Below are positions 44,715 through 57,070 of a stretch of DNA of 64,000 nt, one piece after another. Source of the stretch: Avena insularis (taxonomy: Eukaryota > Streptophyta > Magnoliopsida > Poales > Poaceae). Location: the NCBI GenBank assembly GCA_023614405.1, contig CM042688.1, positions 445,584,028 to 445,648,027 of the forward strand. Reading direction: 5' to 3'. The position numbers and the translations under genes are program-made. The stretch's first letter is position 1, and each line of letters begins with the position of its first letter. The notes beneath the pieces were generated by a model, which saw only the letters and a program-made list of their open reading frames with translations, ran no database searches and was not told the DNA's origin.

Positions 44715-46510
44715 ATGCATTGGTTTTCAAATAGTTTGGTTTGGGTTGGAGAAGAGTAGGAAAGTTCATGCTTAAGTGGTAAAGAGAGCTTGTTTTTTAC
44801 TGTGGCATATGCTTTGTCATGCCATGCTTGATATTGTTTTGGCTTTATGCTTAGTGATTTTTGATGTAGCATGACTTGTTATAAACAATTGAGATTGCTT
44901 AATGTGCCTTTGAAGAATCATGCGTTGTTTTAGCATATTAAAGCATAATATTGTGGTATTCTCCTTTGATACTTTGTTTGGGTTGACTTGGCACATGCTC
45001 ACACCATGTTATGACTATCCCAAGTCACCATAGCCTTTATGATCCTTTAGTTTTCAACTTGTAGTATCACTATATGATCTGATTAATGATGTTTTGTCGC
45101 TCTGCATGATTATGGCCATTATTGCTCTCTTAGTTGGTCGCTCCCAGTCTTTTGCTAGCCTCCATAACCAAGTACGAGTTCCACTCATGCATCCAACTCC
45201 TAAAACCAAGTTATCCCAAAGAGTCCACTATATCTACCTATTAGCATATGCTATTCCAAGTATAATCATGTTTTTATCTACCTTCCAAATTAAACTTGTT
45301 ATGAGAAAACTAGTGATTAAAGCTCTCACGAACTTGATGGCACATTTTACTTTCTTGCATTTAATAAACTTGAACCATTGCGTCCATCTTTGTTGCGTAT
45401 ATGCTTGCTCTTTATAAGTTGAAGTTAGCATAACCATATATCATGGGGAACACTTTCAACATTGCACTTGTACTTTGTACCCCGTCGATATCATGTTCTT
45501 TTGCTTATGGATCCCGGTGGTGTGAAATAAAAGGGGAACTTGTAAGATCATGGAGTTTGTATTTGTGTTAGAGAAACGCCTGGGCCACTAGCCTAAGCCA
45601 TGCCTAATCATGGTGGAAACTTGCAGCATAACCATAATGAGCACTCTATGAAGCATCCTCAATAAAAACCTATGCAAATAGCAAATAAAAAGATCGTGAG
45701 ATGCTCATTGTCTGCTTGCCTTGTCATTTTGATTATGGGATAGCTCCTATATCATGTGCAAGGGGTAGCCCGTTGGCGGTTCTCTATGATACATATGTAC
45801 TTACAATGACAAGAGCTTACTTGTGACTAAACTTGAGTAGCATGAGGTTCGGTCTTTGTAAGTAAGGGGCATGAGATTTCAGCTTATAACTTGTCAAGCA
45901 TTTCCTCTTAGTTGTGTCACTTTAACCTTAATCACCTTCAAGATGCTTATGATAGGGGCAATGAGAGCTGGAAGCTAATAAGTACTATAATTTTTGGAAG
46001 CTCTTTATGAAACTTGAATCCCTACTTCCTTCTATGAAGGCCTTTCTTTTACTTTTTATGATGAGTCTCCACCTTCTATCTTTATGCACCTACTTTGAGA
46101 GCATCGCCATTCTTAGTTCTATGTGCATTGTCCCCAGACTTGTTGATTGATGCATATCTTTGATATTGCTTGTTTTAAACTATTTGTATCTAGTCACTCT
46201 TATGAACTTTGAAGGTGTCCTATGCATTTATGTTTGATACTCTATGAGGGACAAGTTGAATGCCACTATGTTAGGTTTTCTTTATGTGAAACAAACAAAA
46301 GTCTTGTAAAGCATTGTTATTCATGAATCTTTTGTTTGTGCCTTTTCATGTTGCAACATAGTTGCTTTGTCTTATTGCTAGAACTTTGTATTTCATGTTA
46401 TGATTGAAGTACTATGATCCCAGCTATCAATGTTTTACAAATACTTTGATCAAGTTTATGATGGTGCATGTCACCTCAAAAATTATTCTTTCTTTTTATC
46501 ACTTACCTAC
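44715..46510 (+). other. Non-coding interior of the gag-only element, second part
   Basis: Continues 28862-29741 after the chromovirus. It aligns in reverse with about 6712-8470 of the sister. No gene; the frame 45094-45417 is shared only in pieces with the sister. Confidence 0.6.
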
Positions 46511-46543
46511 TCGAGGACAAGCATGAGTTAATCTTGGGGATGT
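46511..46543 (+). other. Polypurine tract of the plus-strand gag-only element
   Basis: GAGGACAAGCATGAGTTAAT followed by CTTGGGGATGT against the 3' LTR. Same arrangement as in the sister element. Confidence 0.8.
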
Positions 46544-48136
46544 TGATATGTTGCTAACGTATCCATAATTTTTGATGTTCCATGCTTGGTTTTATCTACT
46601 TTCTTATGTTTTGTCCACACTTTGGAGTACTTTCTATACACTTTCTTGGACTAACCTATTAACAAGATCCACAGTGCCAGCTGCCTGTTTTCTACTGTTT
46701 TTGGTTCCAGGAAAGTCAGAAAAAGAATATTCTCGAAATTGGACAGGACAAAAGCCAAAGTTAGTTTTTCACTGAGGGACACCCGGAGCCAGAATACGAG
46801 ACGGAGAGGGGCCGCCACACCACCTGGCTGCATGGCCCAGCCTAGCCCGTACCAGGGGGTGGTTTGGCCGCCCTAGGAACCCCCTCGGCCTCCCCTTTCG
46901 CCTATAAGATGCCTCCGATATAGAAACCCTAAGTAACCTGATCAAAATTCCACGAAAGAGTCTATAGCCGCTATCATCTCCATCCCTAGATCGGGAGGGA
47001 TCTGAAGATCTTCCCGGCACCCTGCCGGAGGGGAGAATTCACCCTGGAGGCCTTCTTCATCACCATGCAAGCCTCCGGTGTGATGCGTGAGTAATTCATC
47101 TCTGGACTACGGGTCCATGTAGTAGCTAGATGGCTAGTTCTCCTCCTTTGTGCTATCATGATTAGATCTTGTGAGCTCCGTTCATGATCAAGATCATCTA
47201 TTTGTAATACTACATGTTGTGTTTGAGGGGGTCCGATGGATATTGAGATGCTATTTCAGATAGATTATTGATTCTATCATGTCTTTGTTATTTGTGATCT
47301 TGCATGCTTTCCATTGTTAGTAGCTATCTTGGCCAAGTAGATGCTAGCAACTCCAAGAGTTAGTATTTATGCTCGATAGTGGGTTCATGCCTCTAGTAAT
47401 CTGAGGAAGTGACAAAAATCTCTAAGGTACTAGATGTGATGTTGCTACTAGGGAGAAAACAACAATCCTTTGTTCATAGAACAACCATATTGTTTACTTT
47501 ACACGCAATGCGTAATGCAATTATCTATTGCTTTCAACTTAATACTAGAGGGGGTTCGGATGATAATTTGAAGGTGGATTATTAGTCATAGATGCAATTG
47601 GATTACGGTCTATGTATAATGTTGTAATGCCCAATCGAATCTCAAAGGAGTCAAGATGAGTAGTATATGCATGCTTGCTTTCTCGATGTTTGTCAATTTC
47701 CCCGCTGTAATTTGTTCACCCAACATGTCATCTATCTTAAGGAGAGCCACCACTAGTGAACTATGGACCCCGGTCCTTTCTTTTATCATCAATCTACAAT
47801 CAATTGTTTACTGCTTTCTGTTTACTTTCTGCAAACAATTACTTTCTTCCACTCGATACGTTTAATCCTTTGTTTTTAGCAAAACCGGTGAGATTGACAA
47901 CCTCATCACAAGTTGGGGGCAAAGTTCTGTGGTTGTGTTATGCAGGTCTCCATGTTGCTACTGGCACCGGTAGTGCGTCCTGTCAAAGTTCAGCTAGAAA
48001 CACCTTTGGGGTGTCTCCTTGCTCCTACTGGTTCGATTAAACCTTGGTTTCATAACTGAGGGAAAACTTGTTGTTGTGCTCATCATACCTTCCTCTTGGG
48101 GTTCCCCAACGGGCTCGATATATTTTGGGCTTAGCA
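46544..48136 (+). repeat. 3' LTR of the plus-strand gag-only element
   Basis: 1,593 bp, from TGATATGTTGCTAACG to GGGCTTAGCA, followed by TSD GTTTT. Collinear with 25181-26776, with scattered substitutions. Confidence 0.9.
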
Positions 48137-48141
48137 GTTTT

Positions 48142-49108
48142 CCTTGGAGACCACCCTTTATTTCTTTTTGATTCTTCAATGGCTTCCAAATTTATTTGCC
48201 TATGAGTGTGTTTCCCGTTTGTTTGCATCTTCGGGCACTCATAATTTGGTCTTTCTTGCCTTGTATTGTTAGATGAGTTTGGAGGAGTGAGGATTCCATG
48301 ATTGTGCACTTTGTTTCCAAATATAATTATTATAATTGGTGCATAATCATTGGGGAGCTTCTCTAACTCACTTAAGAATGCTCATTTGTCTCTCTGTTTG
48401 TTTGAGGTTTAAATGTCTATGGGGGAGTGAGGATTCCATATTTGTGCATGATGTATCCAAATGATGATTCTCTAACTTGTTCACAAAGATTGGGGAGCTT
48501 CCCTATGTCATCTAAACACTCTTTTGTTCGTATCATAATATCTTGTTTCTTTCTTTTGGTATCAATTGTTGTTGTCAATTGGTATTTATGGGTCTTTTGG
48601 GTTGCTCGCTTCATTTGTTGAAGCTATTTTCTCTTTCTTTTCTTTTTGCTATCTTTGGGTCCTCAATATAGTTTTACTTCCTCCCAAGGATTCATCATTG
48701 GATATGTGCATATGCACACCTTTGGAGGAATTCTCACTATATTGGTCGTCTAGAACGTTTCACCCATTTTTTGCAATTGGTGCCAATGGGGGAGAAGTTT
48801 TAGAGGGTTTAAGGGAAGTTGGTTTATGCTTTGAGTTGGTTCTTAAAGCATTAGCCTTCCATGCTCTTGCATCTTTGTTGTTGCTTTGCATGTTTAGTAT
48901 ATGGAGGAAACTCTTCCAACGATAATGGTTGGCAATATATGCAATGAAATTCAAGTTCATCACACATGCATAGATTGTGGGGGAGTTTGCTCTATATATT
49001 GTGGCTGTACCAACATCACATACTTGTGTAGTATTTGATGCTGGGGCAACCATTTTGTTCGTTAAATTCCATATTTAAACCCTCTCTAGGGGATTGTCAT
49101 CAATTACC
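48142..49108 (+). other. 3' non-coding region of the older Gypsy-type element, second part
   Basis: Continues 22660-25175. It contains two related units, each GAGGATTCCAT-TTGTGCA-(T/A)CCAAAT-TTGGGGAGCTT, near 48290-48365 and 48430-48505, so this region grew partly by duplication. No coding domain. Confidence 0.55.
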
Positions 49109-49122
49109 AAAATGGGGGAGAT
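49109..49122 (+). other. Polypurine tract of the older Gypsy-type element
   Basis: AAAATGGGGGAGAT immediately before the LTR start TGAAAGGG. Confidence 0.75.
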
Positions 49123-50004
49123 TGAAAGGGCATGTATGCCCTCATGTGTGGTTTTGGTAATTAATGACAATCCCTATGGACTAATGTGCAAATTGAGTTT
49201 CCCTTGTAGGTTTGTCCATTGGCATCGCTTAGACCATGTGTTGGTTTCAAGGATGAAAAAGAAGAAGCAATGTCCAAGGGCTTTGTGCCTATTGGAATCT
49301 AGTAGTAGAAGAAGATGGAGTACCTCATGGCTATCTTCAACACATTATCAAGAAATGAAGAGCAAGCTCAAGGTGCACCATCTCTAGAAGATCTCATGCT
49401 TGAAGCTTGCCATCCTCGCCGTTCATGGAGGGATGAAGACAAGGTCAAAGAAGAGGTTTCCCCATGGAGTATGGGGGAGCCATTCGCAAGTCTTCATCAA
49501 GAAAGAACGAGCAAGAGCAATCAAGAAAGGTGTTCCATCTTGAAGATGACAAGATTTTTTACATCAAGCTACAGTGGGATGCTCAAGGCAAAGGTATGAT
49601 CTTGATAGGGTTTCTATTTTACCGGTCTCCTGTAGTGTTGGGAGACCGGGTTTAGGATAGATAGTCGTTCGTATCTTTTGGAGAGAGCTCAAACCTTTGC
49701 ATACATAGCATCATCTTTCTTGGTTGTTGTTTGGTTCTTGTCCATGTGAGGATCTAGAGCTTGTGGTTATCTTCATAACAAGCTCTAGTTCATCAAATAC
49801 GAATTTCCCTTGCATATCTTATTGCGTTTTTGATCTTGCGGGTTTTACGGCTCCACACCTTGGGAGGTATCTCACATATATATTCATGGTATTTTCTCCT
49901 TTGTTGGATTCTACACGTTGTTATCTTTCCAACAAAATTGGTTTCATCTTGTTTGGAGTTCGGATGCAAAAGTTGTGGCATTTCTGGTTCTGGAGTTTTT
50001 GCAT

Positions 50005-50308
50005 GGCCGGTAGTTCCGGCGGGCCACCGGTAGTACCGGTAGGGCAGTTTGCTGCCGGTAGTACCGGTGTTAATTCCGGCCCAACTTCCGGTAAACCCAA
50101 TTTTGGTTCAGTACTCTCTCTACCTGGTTTGCGCTATTTGATGGTACTTCAGATGGAATCTTGGGCGGTAGTACCGGCCCAGGCGGTAGTACCGGCGACC
50201 ACCGGTAGTACCGTCCGTCCTCGTTTTTATGTTTGTTCGCATTGCTGTTTTTGGACCGTTGGTTGAGTGTCACCGGTAGTAGCGGCCACCCACCAGTACT
50301 ACCGGCCA
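50005..50308. repeat. Cluster of palindromic CCGGTAGTACCGG-type motifs
   Basis: About eight copies of CGGTAGTACCGG or close variants lie within 300 bp (near 50005, 50026, 50055, 50165, 50183, 50200, 50273 and, as the complement, 50292). They lie just upstream of the putative TATA region. Each is a near-perfect palindrome. Confidence 0.75.
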
Positions 50309-50344
50309 TGCGTGATTCTGTGAGTAACGGGCAGATCGGGGAGC

Positions 50345-50352
50345 CCTTTAAA
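50345..50352 (+). promoter_or_regulatory. TATA-like box of the 2.3-kb LTR
   Basis: CTTTAAAAGG lies between GGGGAGCC and GGAGCTCCCC, which can pair imperfectly. It is followed by a C/T-rich tract. Confidence 0.4.
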
Positions 50353-51433
50353 AGGAGCTCCCCTTTCCCCTTTGGGCTTACACTTGTTCTTCTTGGTGTT
50401 TGGTTCTCTCTCTCCTCTATTGTTGACCTTGAAGAGCTTTCCCTCTCCCCTTTCCCCTCCTATGAGTCTTGCATGTTTTGAGGGATTTGAGAGAGGTGAT
50501 CTAGATCTACAATCCCCATCAAACCAAATCCTTTCTTTGTGAAGGAATCCTTGGGATCTAGATCTTGGAGAGTTTTCTCTGCTCCTCTTGTGTTCTTCCT
50601 CCCTTATTCCCGCAATAGCTTTTGTAGCTTTGGTGGAATTTGAGAGTGAAGGACTTGCCTCTTGCATTTGGTGCATAAGTTTGAGTTCTCCTCAGAGATT
50701 TGGCGAGTTCAAGCCCTTGGGCTTGTTTCACTTGGGTTCTTGGAACCCTAGACGGTTGTGTGGTTGGATTGTTGACCTTTTGTGGTCTTGTAGACTTTTG
50801 TGGCCTTGTTTCCTTTTTTGGCTTTGTAGCCTTTGTGGCATTGTTGTTGGGAGCCTCCAATTGAGTTGTGGAGATTGCCCCAATCTTGTACGGGTTCGGT
50901 GACCGCCCTCAAGTGTCCCATAGTGGAACGTGAGTAGGCCTTTGTGGCAAGCTCACGGGAGAATAGCGTGAGCCTTTTGTGGCGTCGGTAGGTTGTGTGC
51001 CTTCGCATCTTGGGGTGTGGCCTCGTGTGGCCTTGGGTGAGCATCAAGCCACCATACCTCGAGGTGAGCCACTTGTGGCGTTCGAAGTACATTGCGCCCC
51101 CGCACCTCTCCAACAGAGACGTAGCTTCTTTGGAAGTGAACTTCGGGAAACAAATCATCGTCTCCACGTCCATCGGTTATCTCTCAACCGAGCCCTTTAC
51201 CTATGCAATTTACATTGTGATAGCCATCGTGCTTAAAGTATTATATCTTGCTATCACCTTGTTGTTTATCTTGCTTAGCATAGGTTGTTGGTGCACTTAG
51301 TGAACCTAGTGAATATAGGTTTTGGGTTGATAAATTAAAAGTTAAGTTTTATTCCGCATTTATTAGAGCCTAAACCGTAATAATTTTAAAATGCCTATGC
51401 ACCCCCCACTAGGCGACGTCCATTTCCCTTTCA

Positions 51434-51898
51434 TACCTAAACCGGAAATGTATTTGGGTTGGACCCAAATCAGATACAGACTGAGTTAGTGAGTTGGACT
51501 CATAGTGGCTAATATGGCTTTATTGAATGGGCCACAAGTGAGTGGAGCCCACTTTCACTCCCTATATATATACTAGGGCACACTTACCTAGTGCGTGGTG
51601 GCGATTAGGTCATTCCAAGCGTTGGATACCCTAGCCTCAGTTTAGTTCATCCCAGCCACCGTACCGGACATAGTAGTCCACCGCTGGCGCTCCTCCTCGT
51701 ACGTGTGGATACTAGTAGAGGTGATGTACATTCAGAACTTTGACAATCGGATTGTGGGGACTACACTTCATCAAGCGACGTGCTTTATCAATTCCGCAAC
51801 TACGCGTCTAGTGGTAATTATCGTGACCTACTACCTCAGCTAGATCTTGGGATCCACATGTAGGGAAAAAGTTTTCTTTATGTCTACGTGGCCCAACA
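51434..51898 (+). repeat. Partial 5' LTR of the Copia
   Basis: Ends GTGGCCCAACA next to the PBS. It contains the box TATATATATA (about 51564-51573). Length 465 bp; I cannot tell whether the start at 51434 is the true LTR start. Confidence 0.6.
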
Positions 51899-51899
51899 G

Positions 51900-51911
51900 T
51901 GGTATCAGAGC
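51900..51911 (+). other. Primer-binding site of the Copia
   Basis: TGGTATCAGAGC, the initiator-Met type, two bases after the LTR. Confidence 0.88.
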
Positions 51912-53240
51912 ATTAGCTTCTGGTTTTAGGATCGAGATCATGCATGTGTGATATGCGGTTGGCGTTAGATTGGATCTAATTGCAGTTTTGGTGGTCGATC
52001 TATGATATAGATCGGTTTTTTATGAGGTTGATTGGATTAACTGTACTCGAGGAATGGATGATCTAGTCTCTATGATCATACTGTTGAGGTCGTGGAACGA
52101 CATACCCCTACCGGTTGGCTTCCGCCATCGGGGTAGACTATGACACGTAAATGTAGATGTGGTGATTGAAGATCAAAGAGTTTGGTCGAATTGGAGTACG
52201 GATCCGATTTGGGTAAAATTGTTTTATCTGATGAAGAAATCCATGTTCGGAATGCATATGAGATCTGTGTTTTCGGAAAATCATATGTTCTGCCATCAGG
52301 ACCGCCGGCTTCTCCCTGTCGTGGCGCGTTAGATGTCATTACGAGTTTCACAACACCAATAGATATCGTAACTATTCATAACTTGTTTTGTAGGATGGTG
52401 TTGTGAATGGTATGGATTATGTGCATGTGATGTGCATAATCCATATGTGATATGCGTATCACGGTTTTTGTCAGCCAGCTGGAGCCTAGGTGTTGTCACT
52501 TTATTGTATAACGACCTGCGTGTCGGATTCTCTATGTAATTTACTATAGTAGCTAGTGTAGCTGTTTGGAGAATCCAGATGGCATGCAATTCGATGTACA
52601 AGTTGGCCACATGGTGTAAGGTGGCATGTGACAAGAGTTGGCATGAGTCAAATTACAAGATTTGTGGAGATGGAGATCGCCATGAAGAGAGACATACCAT
52701 TTCATATTATAATTGCTTTATTTGTGTTATTGTTATGTCTCTGTTTTACCTCTATTAGATAGTTGGTAAAAAGTAATCCCTCAAAGAAGGTCTAGTCGGT
52801 TTCCCCACCAATGCTGCACCATCATAAGTCGAACATTTTTGGTAGTGGGCTCATAAAATTGAGGTGCTATCAATTCTTTCCGACTAGGTGGGTTTGAGTC
52901 GCACTCGGACAGAGGAAGCACTCGCTAATCTAGACAAGTCTATCACAATGGTTGTGTGACTCAGGGAAAATTTGGACGGGAGCCGGGGCATGTGATGCCA
53001 CCCGACCAACAAGAGTCATATGATATGCGATTGACATGGAGTTGTCTACCTAGATCACTTAACAGCTAGCGGTGTGCTAAAGCTCACTAGTCGGCTTGCT
53101 TATTTAGGGTCCTGAATCACTAAGTAACCATCAGAGGGGTGTTGGTTCTAGTGGGAGAATAAGTATTGAAGTGTTTAATATGATAGCTCTTTTATGGATA
53201 CATGTCTTAAGTGTTTTGCATATTTTTATGTTGTAGATCA
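51912..53240 (+). other. Copia leader, no gene
   Basis: About 1.3 kb of untranslated leader between PBS and gag. No domain is readable. It ends TGTTGTAG just before the gag start, which may be a splice acceptor. Confidence 0.55.
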
Positions 53241-53888
53241 ATGGCACATAGCGGTCTTCCTAAGATTTTTAGTTTTGCATTGAGAACCATCTTAGAGAAA
53301 GATAAGCTAAATGGAACTAACTTCACCAACTGGTATCGTAATCTGAGAATTATTCTCAAACAAGAAAACAGGTACCATGTCCTAGACAACCCAATTTCAG
53401 CTGAGTCGAATGAGAATGCGACTGTCGCAGCCACCAAAACCTATCATAGGATTTGTGATGAGTCTATGGAAATAAGTTATCTTATGCTTGCTCACATGGA
53501 ACCAGACTTGCAGCAGCAGTTCGAGAATGTTGAGTCCTATGATATGATCGATAGCCTCAAAAGTATGTTCCATGCTCAAGAAAAGACCAAGAGGTATCAA
53601 GACTCTCAAGCTTTGCTAAGTTGTAAGCTTAAGGATGGTCATACACTGAGTCCGCATGTGATTAGGATGGTTGGTTACGCGCAGTCTCTGGAAAGGCTTG
53701 GCTATCCCATTAGCAAAGAGTTCACTATGGATATAGTTTTGAACTCTCTTCCTAGTGCCTATGGTCAGTTCACATCGAACTACCACATGCATGGTATGGA
53801 TCGGAAGCTCAATGAATTACATGGGATACTCAAGCAGGCTGAAGCGGATCTCAAGAAAGGCGAGTCAAGTGTTGATGGTGCAAAATAA
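53241..53888 (+). CDS. Copia Gag (open, 215 aa, possibly truncated)
   Basis: The ATG at 53241 (MAHSGLPKIFSFALR) was chosen over the upstream in-frame extension because it begins the shared Copia gag pattern. Motifs: LNGTNFTNWYRNLRIIL (residues about 28-44), then EISYLMLAHMEPDLQQQFE and LKDGHTLSPHVIRMVGY, a UBN2-type Gag. It ends DGAK at 53888. The family Gag continues with a basic part and CCHC knuckle, which lie in another frame at 53890-54060, so the stop probably results from an indel. It would form the particle coat. Open but likely not functional because the rest of the element is broken. Confidence 0.8.
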   Translation: MAHSGLPKIFSFALRTILEKDKLNGTNFTNWYRNLRIILKQENRYHVLDNPISAESNENATVAATKTYHRICDESMEISYLMLAHMEPDLQQQFENVESYDMIDSLKSMFHAQEKTKRYQDSQALLSCKLKDGHTLSPHVIRMVGYAQSLERLGYPISKEFTMDIVLNSLPSAYGQFTSNYHMHGMDRKLNELHGILKQAEADLKKGESSVDGAK

Positions 53889-54712
53889 GGCTAAGTTCAA
53901 GAAGAGTTCTTGTACTAAGAAGAATAAGGGAAAGTCGGGAGGTAAGGCTGAGGACCCGGTCCAAAGCGCTTCCTTTGGGACTAAGCCATCTCTTGCAGCC
54001 GGATCCACTTGCTTATATTGTAAGGTGGATGGCCACTAGAAGAGGAATTGCAGCAAGTATCTGGATGACAAAACCAGGAGTGGAGGTGTGACTTCTAGCT
54101 CAAGTACGCTTGTTTGAAATATTATAGACATTTATCTTGCTCATGCACCTAATAGGTCTTGGGTATATGATACCGGATCAGTTATTCACATTTGCAACTC
54201 GTTGCAGGGACTGATATGAACTAGGAGCATGGCGAGAGGGGAGGTTGACATTTGAGTCAGCAACAAAGCGAGAGTCGCTGCGTTGGAAGTTGGCACGATG
54301 CAACTTCATTTACCTTCTGGATTCTTAATAGAGCTAAATAATTATTATTATGTTCCAGTGGTTAGTCGAAACATTATTTCTGCCTCATGTTTGATGAGAC
54401 AAGGTTTTGAGTTAAATATTAATAATAATGGTTGTTCTTTATATTTGAATGATATGTTTCACGGCTTTGCACCCGTCTAAGACGGGTTATTTATTTTTAA
54501 TCTTGATGGTGAGTCAGTCTATAACATAAATGTAAAAAGGTTGAAACCAAATGATCTGAATATGACTTACTTTTGGCACTGTCGGCTTGGTCATATAAGT
54601 TGAAAACGCATGAAGAAGCTCCATGATGATGGACTCCTAACTTCGTTCGACTTGGAGTTGTTCGAGACATGGGAATCCTGCCTACTCAGCAAAATGACCA
54701 AGACACCTGTAA
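53889..54712 (+). pseudogene. Copia zinc knuckle, protease and pre-integrase remnant
   Basis: Frames in order give: a CLYCKVDGH knuckle whose Trp codon has become TAG (54038); a protease with SWVYDTGSVIHICNS (about 54158-54205), keeping D-T-G; LNNYYYVPVVSRNIISASCL; and the pre-integrase finger with WHCRLGHIS and ESCLLSKMTKTP. Stops interrupt it at about 54117, 54217, 54255, 54478 and 54601. It ends abruptly in the finger; no integrase core, RT or RNase H follows. Confidence 0.8.
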
Positions 54713-57070
54713 TACCTCGGACCCTATGCTCTAAGCTCAAGCCTGGACGAACCGAAAAGTGGATAAGAGATTCAACCGTGGACGCCCAAGGCCACCCACG
54801 TGTAGGCCCATAGAAGCGGAGCAGGGCACGGTATCGGCCAACCACCCTACCCACTTTCAAGAACATCATGAAGATCCCATTGTATTCCAAAAGCTCGTAA
54901 CATAGGTCCCAATAAGCACCAATTTGTTGCTTCTTCTCCCCTAATAAAACCTACTCCAATGCCCCTATTCAACAAGTTTCGAGGTGAACGATCCGCATTT
55001 AGCAGGTCCCTCACTAGAATCTTGTCTGCAATGAAGATATGACCTCTGGTAGGGTCATACAGCGAGCATGTGAAACATGCGATCTAGGAAAGATTTCTTT
55101 AGTAATAAATATGTTTCCCTATTCATGGATAGTAGTCATCAAGTCAATAGCCGTGCTATTTTCTGATGAAGAAGAACTATTGAATAAGGAAAGGCTTATG
55201 ATTATAGGGCTTCTATTTCTATAATGCACGAGCATCTAATTAATGTTGGGTAAACCCAACTCAGGAATCAATAAGAAATAGAATAGTCGATCAACATTGG
55301 GGTCAGCATTAAGAAAGAGAAACCATGGGATATGGCCACGATGGTCTTTTTTGAGGGCCCGGCGCCAGGGAACTATACTCGCTAGGCCAAGCTACTAGTT
55401 TGATTTTGAGAGTCAAAGGTGAGCAGTGACCTTCTTATAACCCACAACTTTGTCATGATAGGTGTTAAATGCATCTAGTGATGGTGGAGCTAAATCAGAA
55501 GGTTTTATATATGGATCCCCAGGTATATACTTATACCAGACAGGACAAAATAACCCTGCATATACTAGACTCGCAAAATAACCGTAGGGTTACTTTTATT
55601 TTCATTTCCCTTAAAGATAGGCTTTTAAAGTAGGAGTCATGGAATAATGCTGAATTTAAATGTTGATTTCTATAGTATAAGAAAAACAAACCGAATTAAA
55701 TTCATGGATTTACCGCGACCTCGGTTTTGACTCCTGAGATAAAAATAAAAAATTACTATCTTCGAGACCATTGAAAAAGGGCATTGAACGAGAAACAAGC
55801 GTGGAAAATACATATCTATCTTATCCATTTAAAGCATATGGATTTAGAGCATAGGGAGGGATCGATTTATAAGAATCGAATGTGTTTGTTTTTATGTTAT
55901 TTTGTGAAGGAGATGGGACGGATGCGACTTCCCTCATAAGTAATGGGTGGCATAGCCTGTAGCAGAAGTCCCCTCTTTTTATCCATTTCTTTATTACCCC
56001 GGAGGGCAAACACTTCGATGACTTATCGGCTGCCTTGCTTGAGGAAGAGTGTCACTAAAATGGAGATGAACCGGAATCACGTCCGATCTTGTTTCTTGAT
56101 TTAGTAAAAAAGGGATATATGAAGTTCGTTCTCTTCCTCCCATTCCTTATATCGTGTATCCTCGATTGATGCAGCCTCAGATGCTTCAATTGTAGATTTG
56201 AGTAGTATTGAGCGAAAGGCCCCATCCCGCCGAAGTAGCATAGGGCAGTGGTCGGACGACGCTGACTAGGCATAAAGGGCACATAGGCGGTGAATCGGGT
56301 TGAAAGTGAAAGTCGTCAAAAAGTGGCGGAATGCTCTCGAAACCAATTCACTTGAGTGAGACAGAGGAGAGTGGAATTTCGTGTGTAGCTATCCTTGACG
56401 AGATCAGTAGAAAGATGAAACTTTGACGATTGTATTGTATTGGTCATTAATAGGTCAGCCTTCTCCTTATTTATTGGATAGGGCACGGGGAAAAGTCAAG
56501 TCAAGCACTAGTTAGTTGGGGTGGGACGCACCAAAGCAGCGTTTGTTGCACTAGCGCCTTATCTTTTGAAGCTAAACAGAGGCTCAAAAGACAGAGTACG
56601 TCTGAAAGTCGTTGGCTGCCTTTTTGTAGTGCGCATTTCAGAGTGAACAAAAAGTTTCATACACTGGAGGTCCAATCGACGAGTGCCAATGAGACTACTA
56701 TACGTGTTTTCTGAGGGGCAACATGAGACTTTCTTTTCCTCTAGCTAGAAAGATGTTTCAGTTCGACCAGGCTAAAAAGGGCCTCGGCCTTCCTATGAAA
56801 TAAAGAGGTGTACAACTCTGGAGATGGATGCATCGAGGTGCCGGCCTGTGAGAACGCTCGTCATAGCGCCTCACTCTTTTGAGTTCGTCTCAGACACATT
56901 AAGATTGTAAAAGATTGACTAATAAATACTTTACAACTTAGGGAGCAGCAGGCCTTGTATTTATGGTGAAGGTACTGGAATCTTTTCAATATGAAAATAC
57001 GTGGTATCCAAAAGGACAAAAACTACAACTAAGTAAAATATGCCAAAGGGAACCGCTCGAATATAGACGG
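54713..57070. other. Organelle-like or unidentified sequence, no gene recognised
   Basis: This stretch is unlike the flanking retrotransposons: no LTR features, even base composition, short frames only. It is continuous with the part that carries cox3- and cox1-like fragments, so mitochondrial origin is plausible, and some pieces could be chloroplast-like. I cannot name a gene in it. The frames at 55821-56009 and 56055-56282 (minus) are not recognised. Confidence 0.4.

Larger units (their letters stand above)
25181..48136 (+). mobile_element. Gag-protease-only LTR retrotransposon, plus strand, with nested chromovirus
   Basis: Complete LTR pair (25181-26776 and 46544-48136) with TSDs GTTTT at 25176-25180 and 48137-48141. 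Order: LTR, PBS, gag-protease, non-coding interior, [chromovirus 29742-44709], interior continued, PPT, LTR. Without the insert it is about 8 kb. It is the sister of 659-13218 but with different LTR 3' ends, and it too lacks pol. It sits inside the 3' region of an older Gypsy-type element. Confidence 0.9.
49123..51433 (+). repeat. 3' LTR of the older Gypsy-type element
   Basis: 2,311 bp with inverted ends TGAAAGGG and CCCTTTCA. It is preceded by a polypurine tract, so it is a 3' LTR. The 5' LTR and coding part are not in the window. It contains the CCGGTAGTACCGG cluster and a TTTAAAAG box near 50347 with a pyrimidine-rich start region behind it. I could not confirm a TSD because the 5' end is missing. 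Confidence 0.82.
51434..54712 (+). mobile_element. Truncated Copia retrotransposon, plus strand
   Basis: The 3' part of an LTR (to 51898), PBS, leader, open gag and a broken protease/pre-integrase region are present. Sequence identity stops in the pre-integrase finger (about 54712), where organelle-like DNA begins. The left side meets the previous LTR with no identified TG terminus, so both ends may be lost. Confidence 0.8.

Noticed and set aside
56380..56400. Small-subunit rRNA-like words (GTGGAATTTCGTGTGTAGC)
   Set aside because: Surrounding bases do not follow organellar or nuclear rRNA as I know it; too short.
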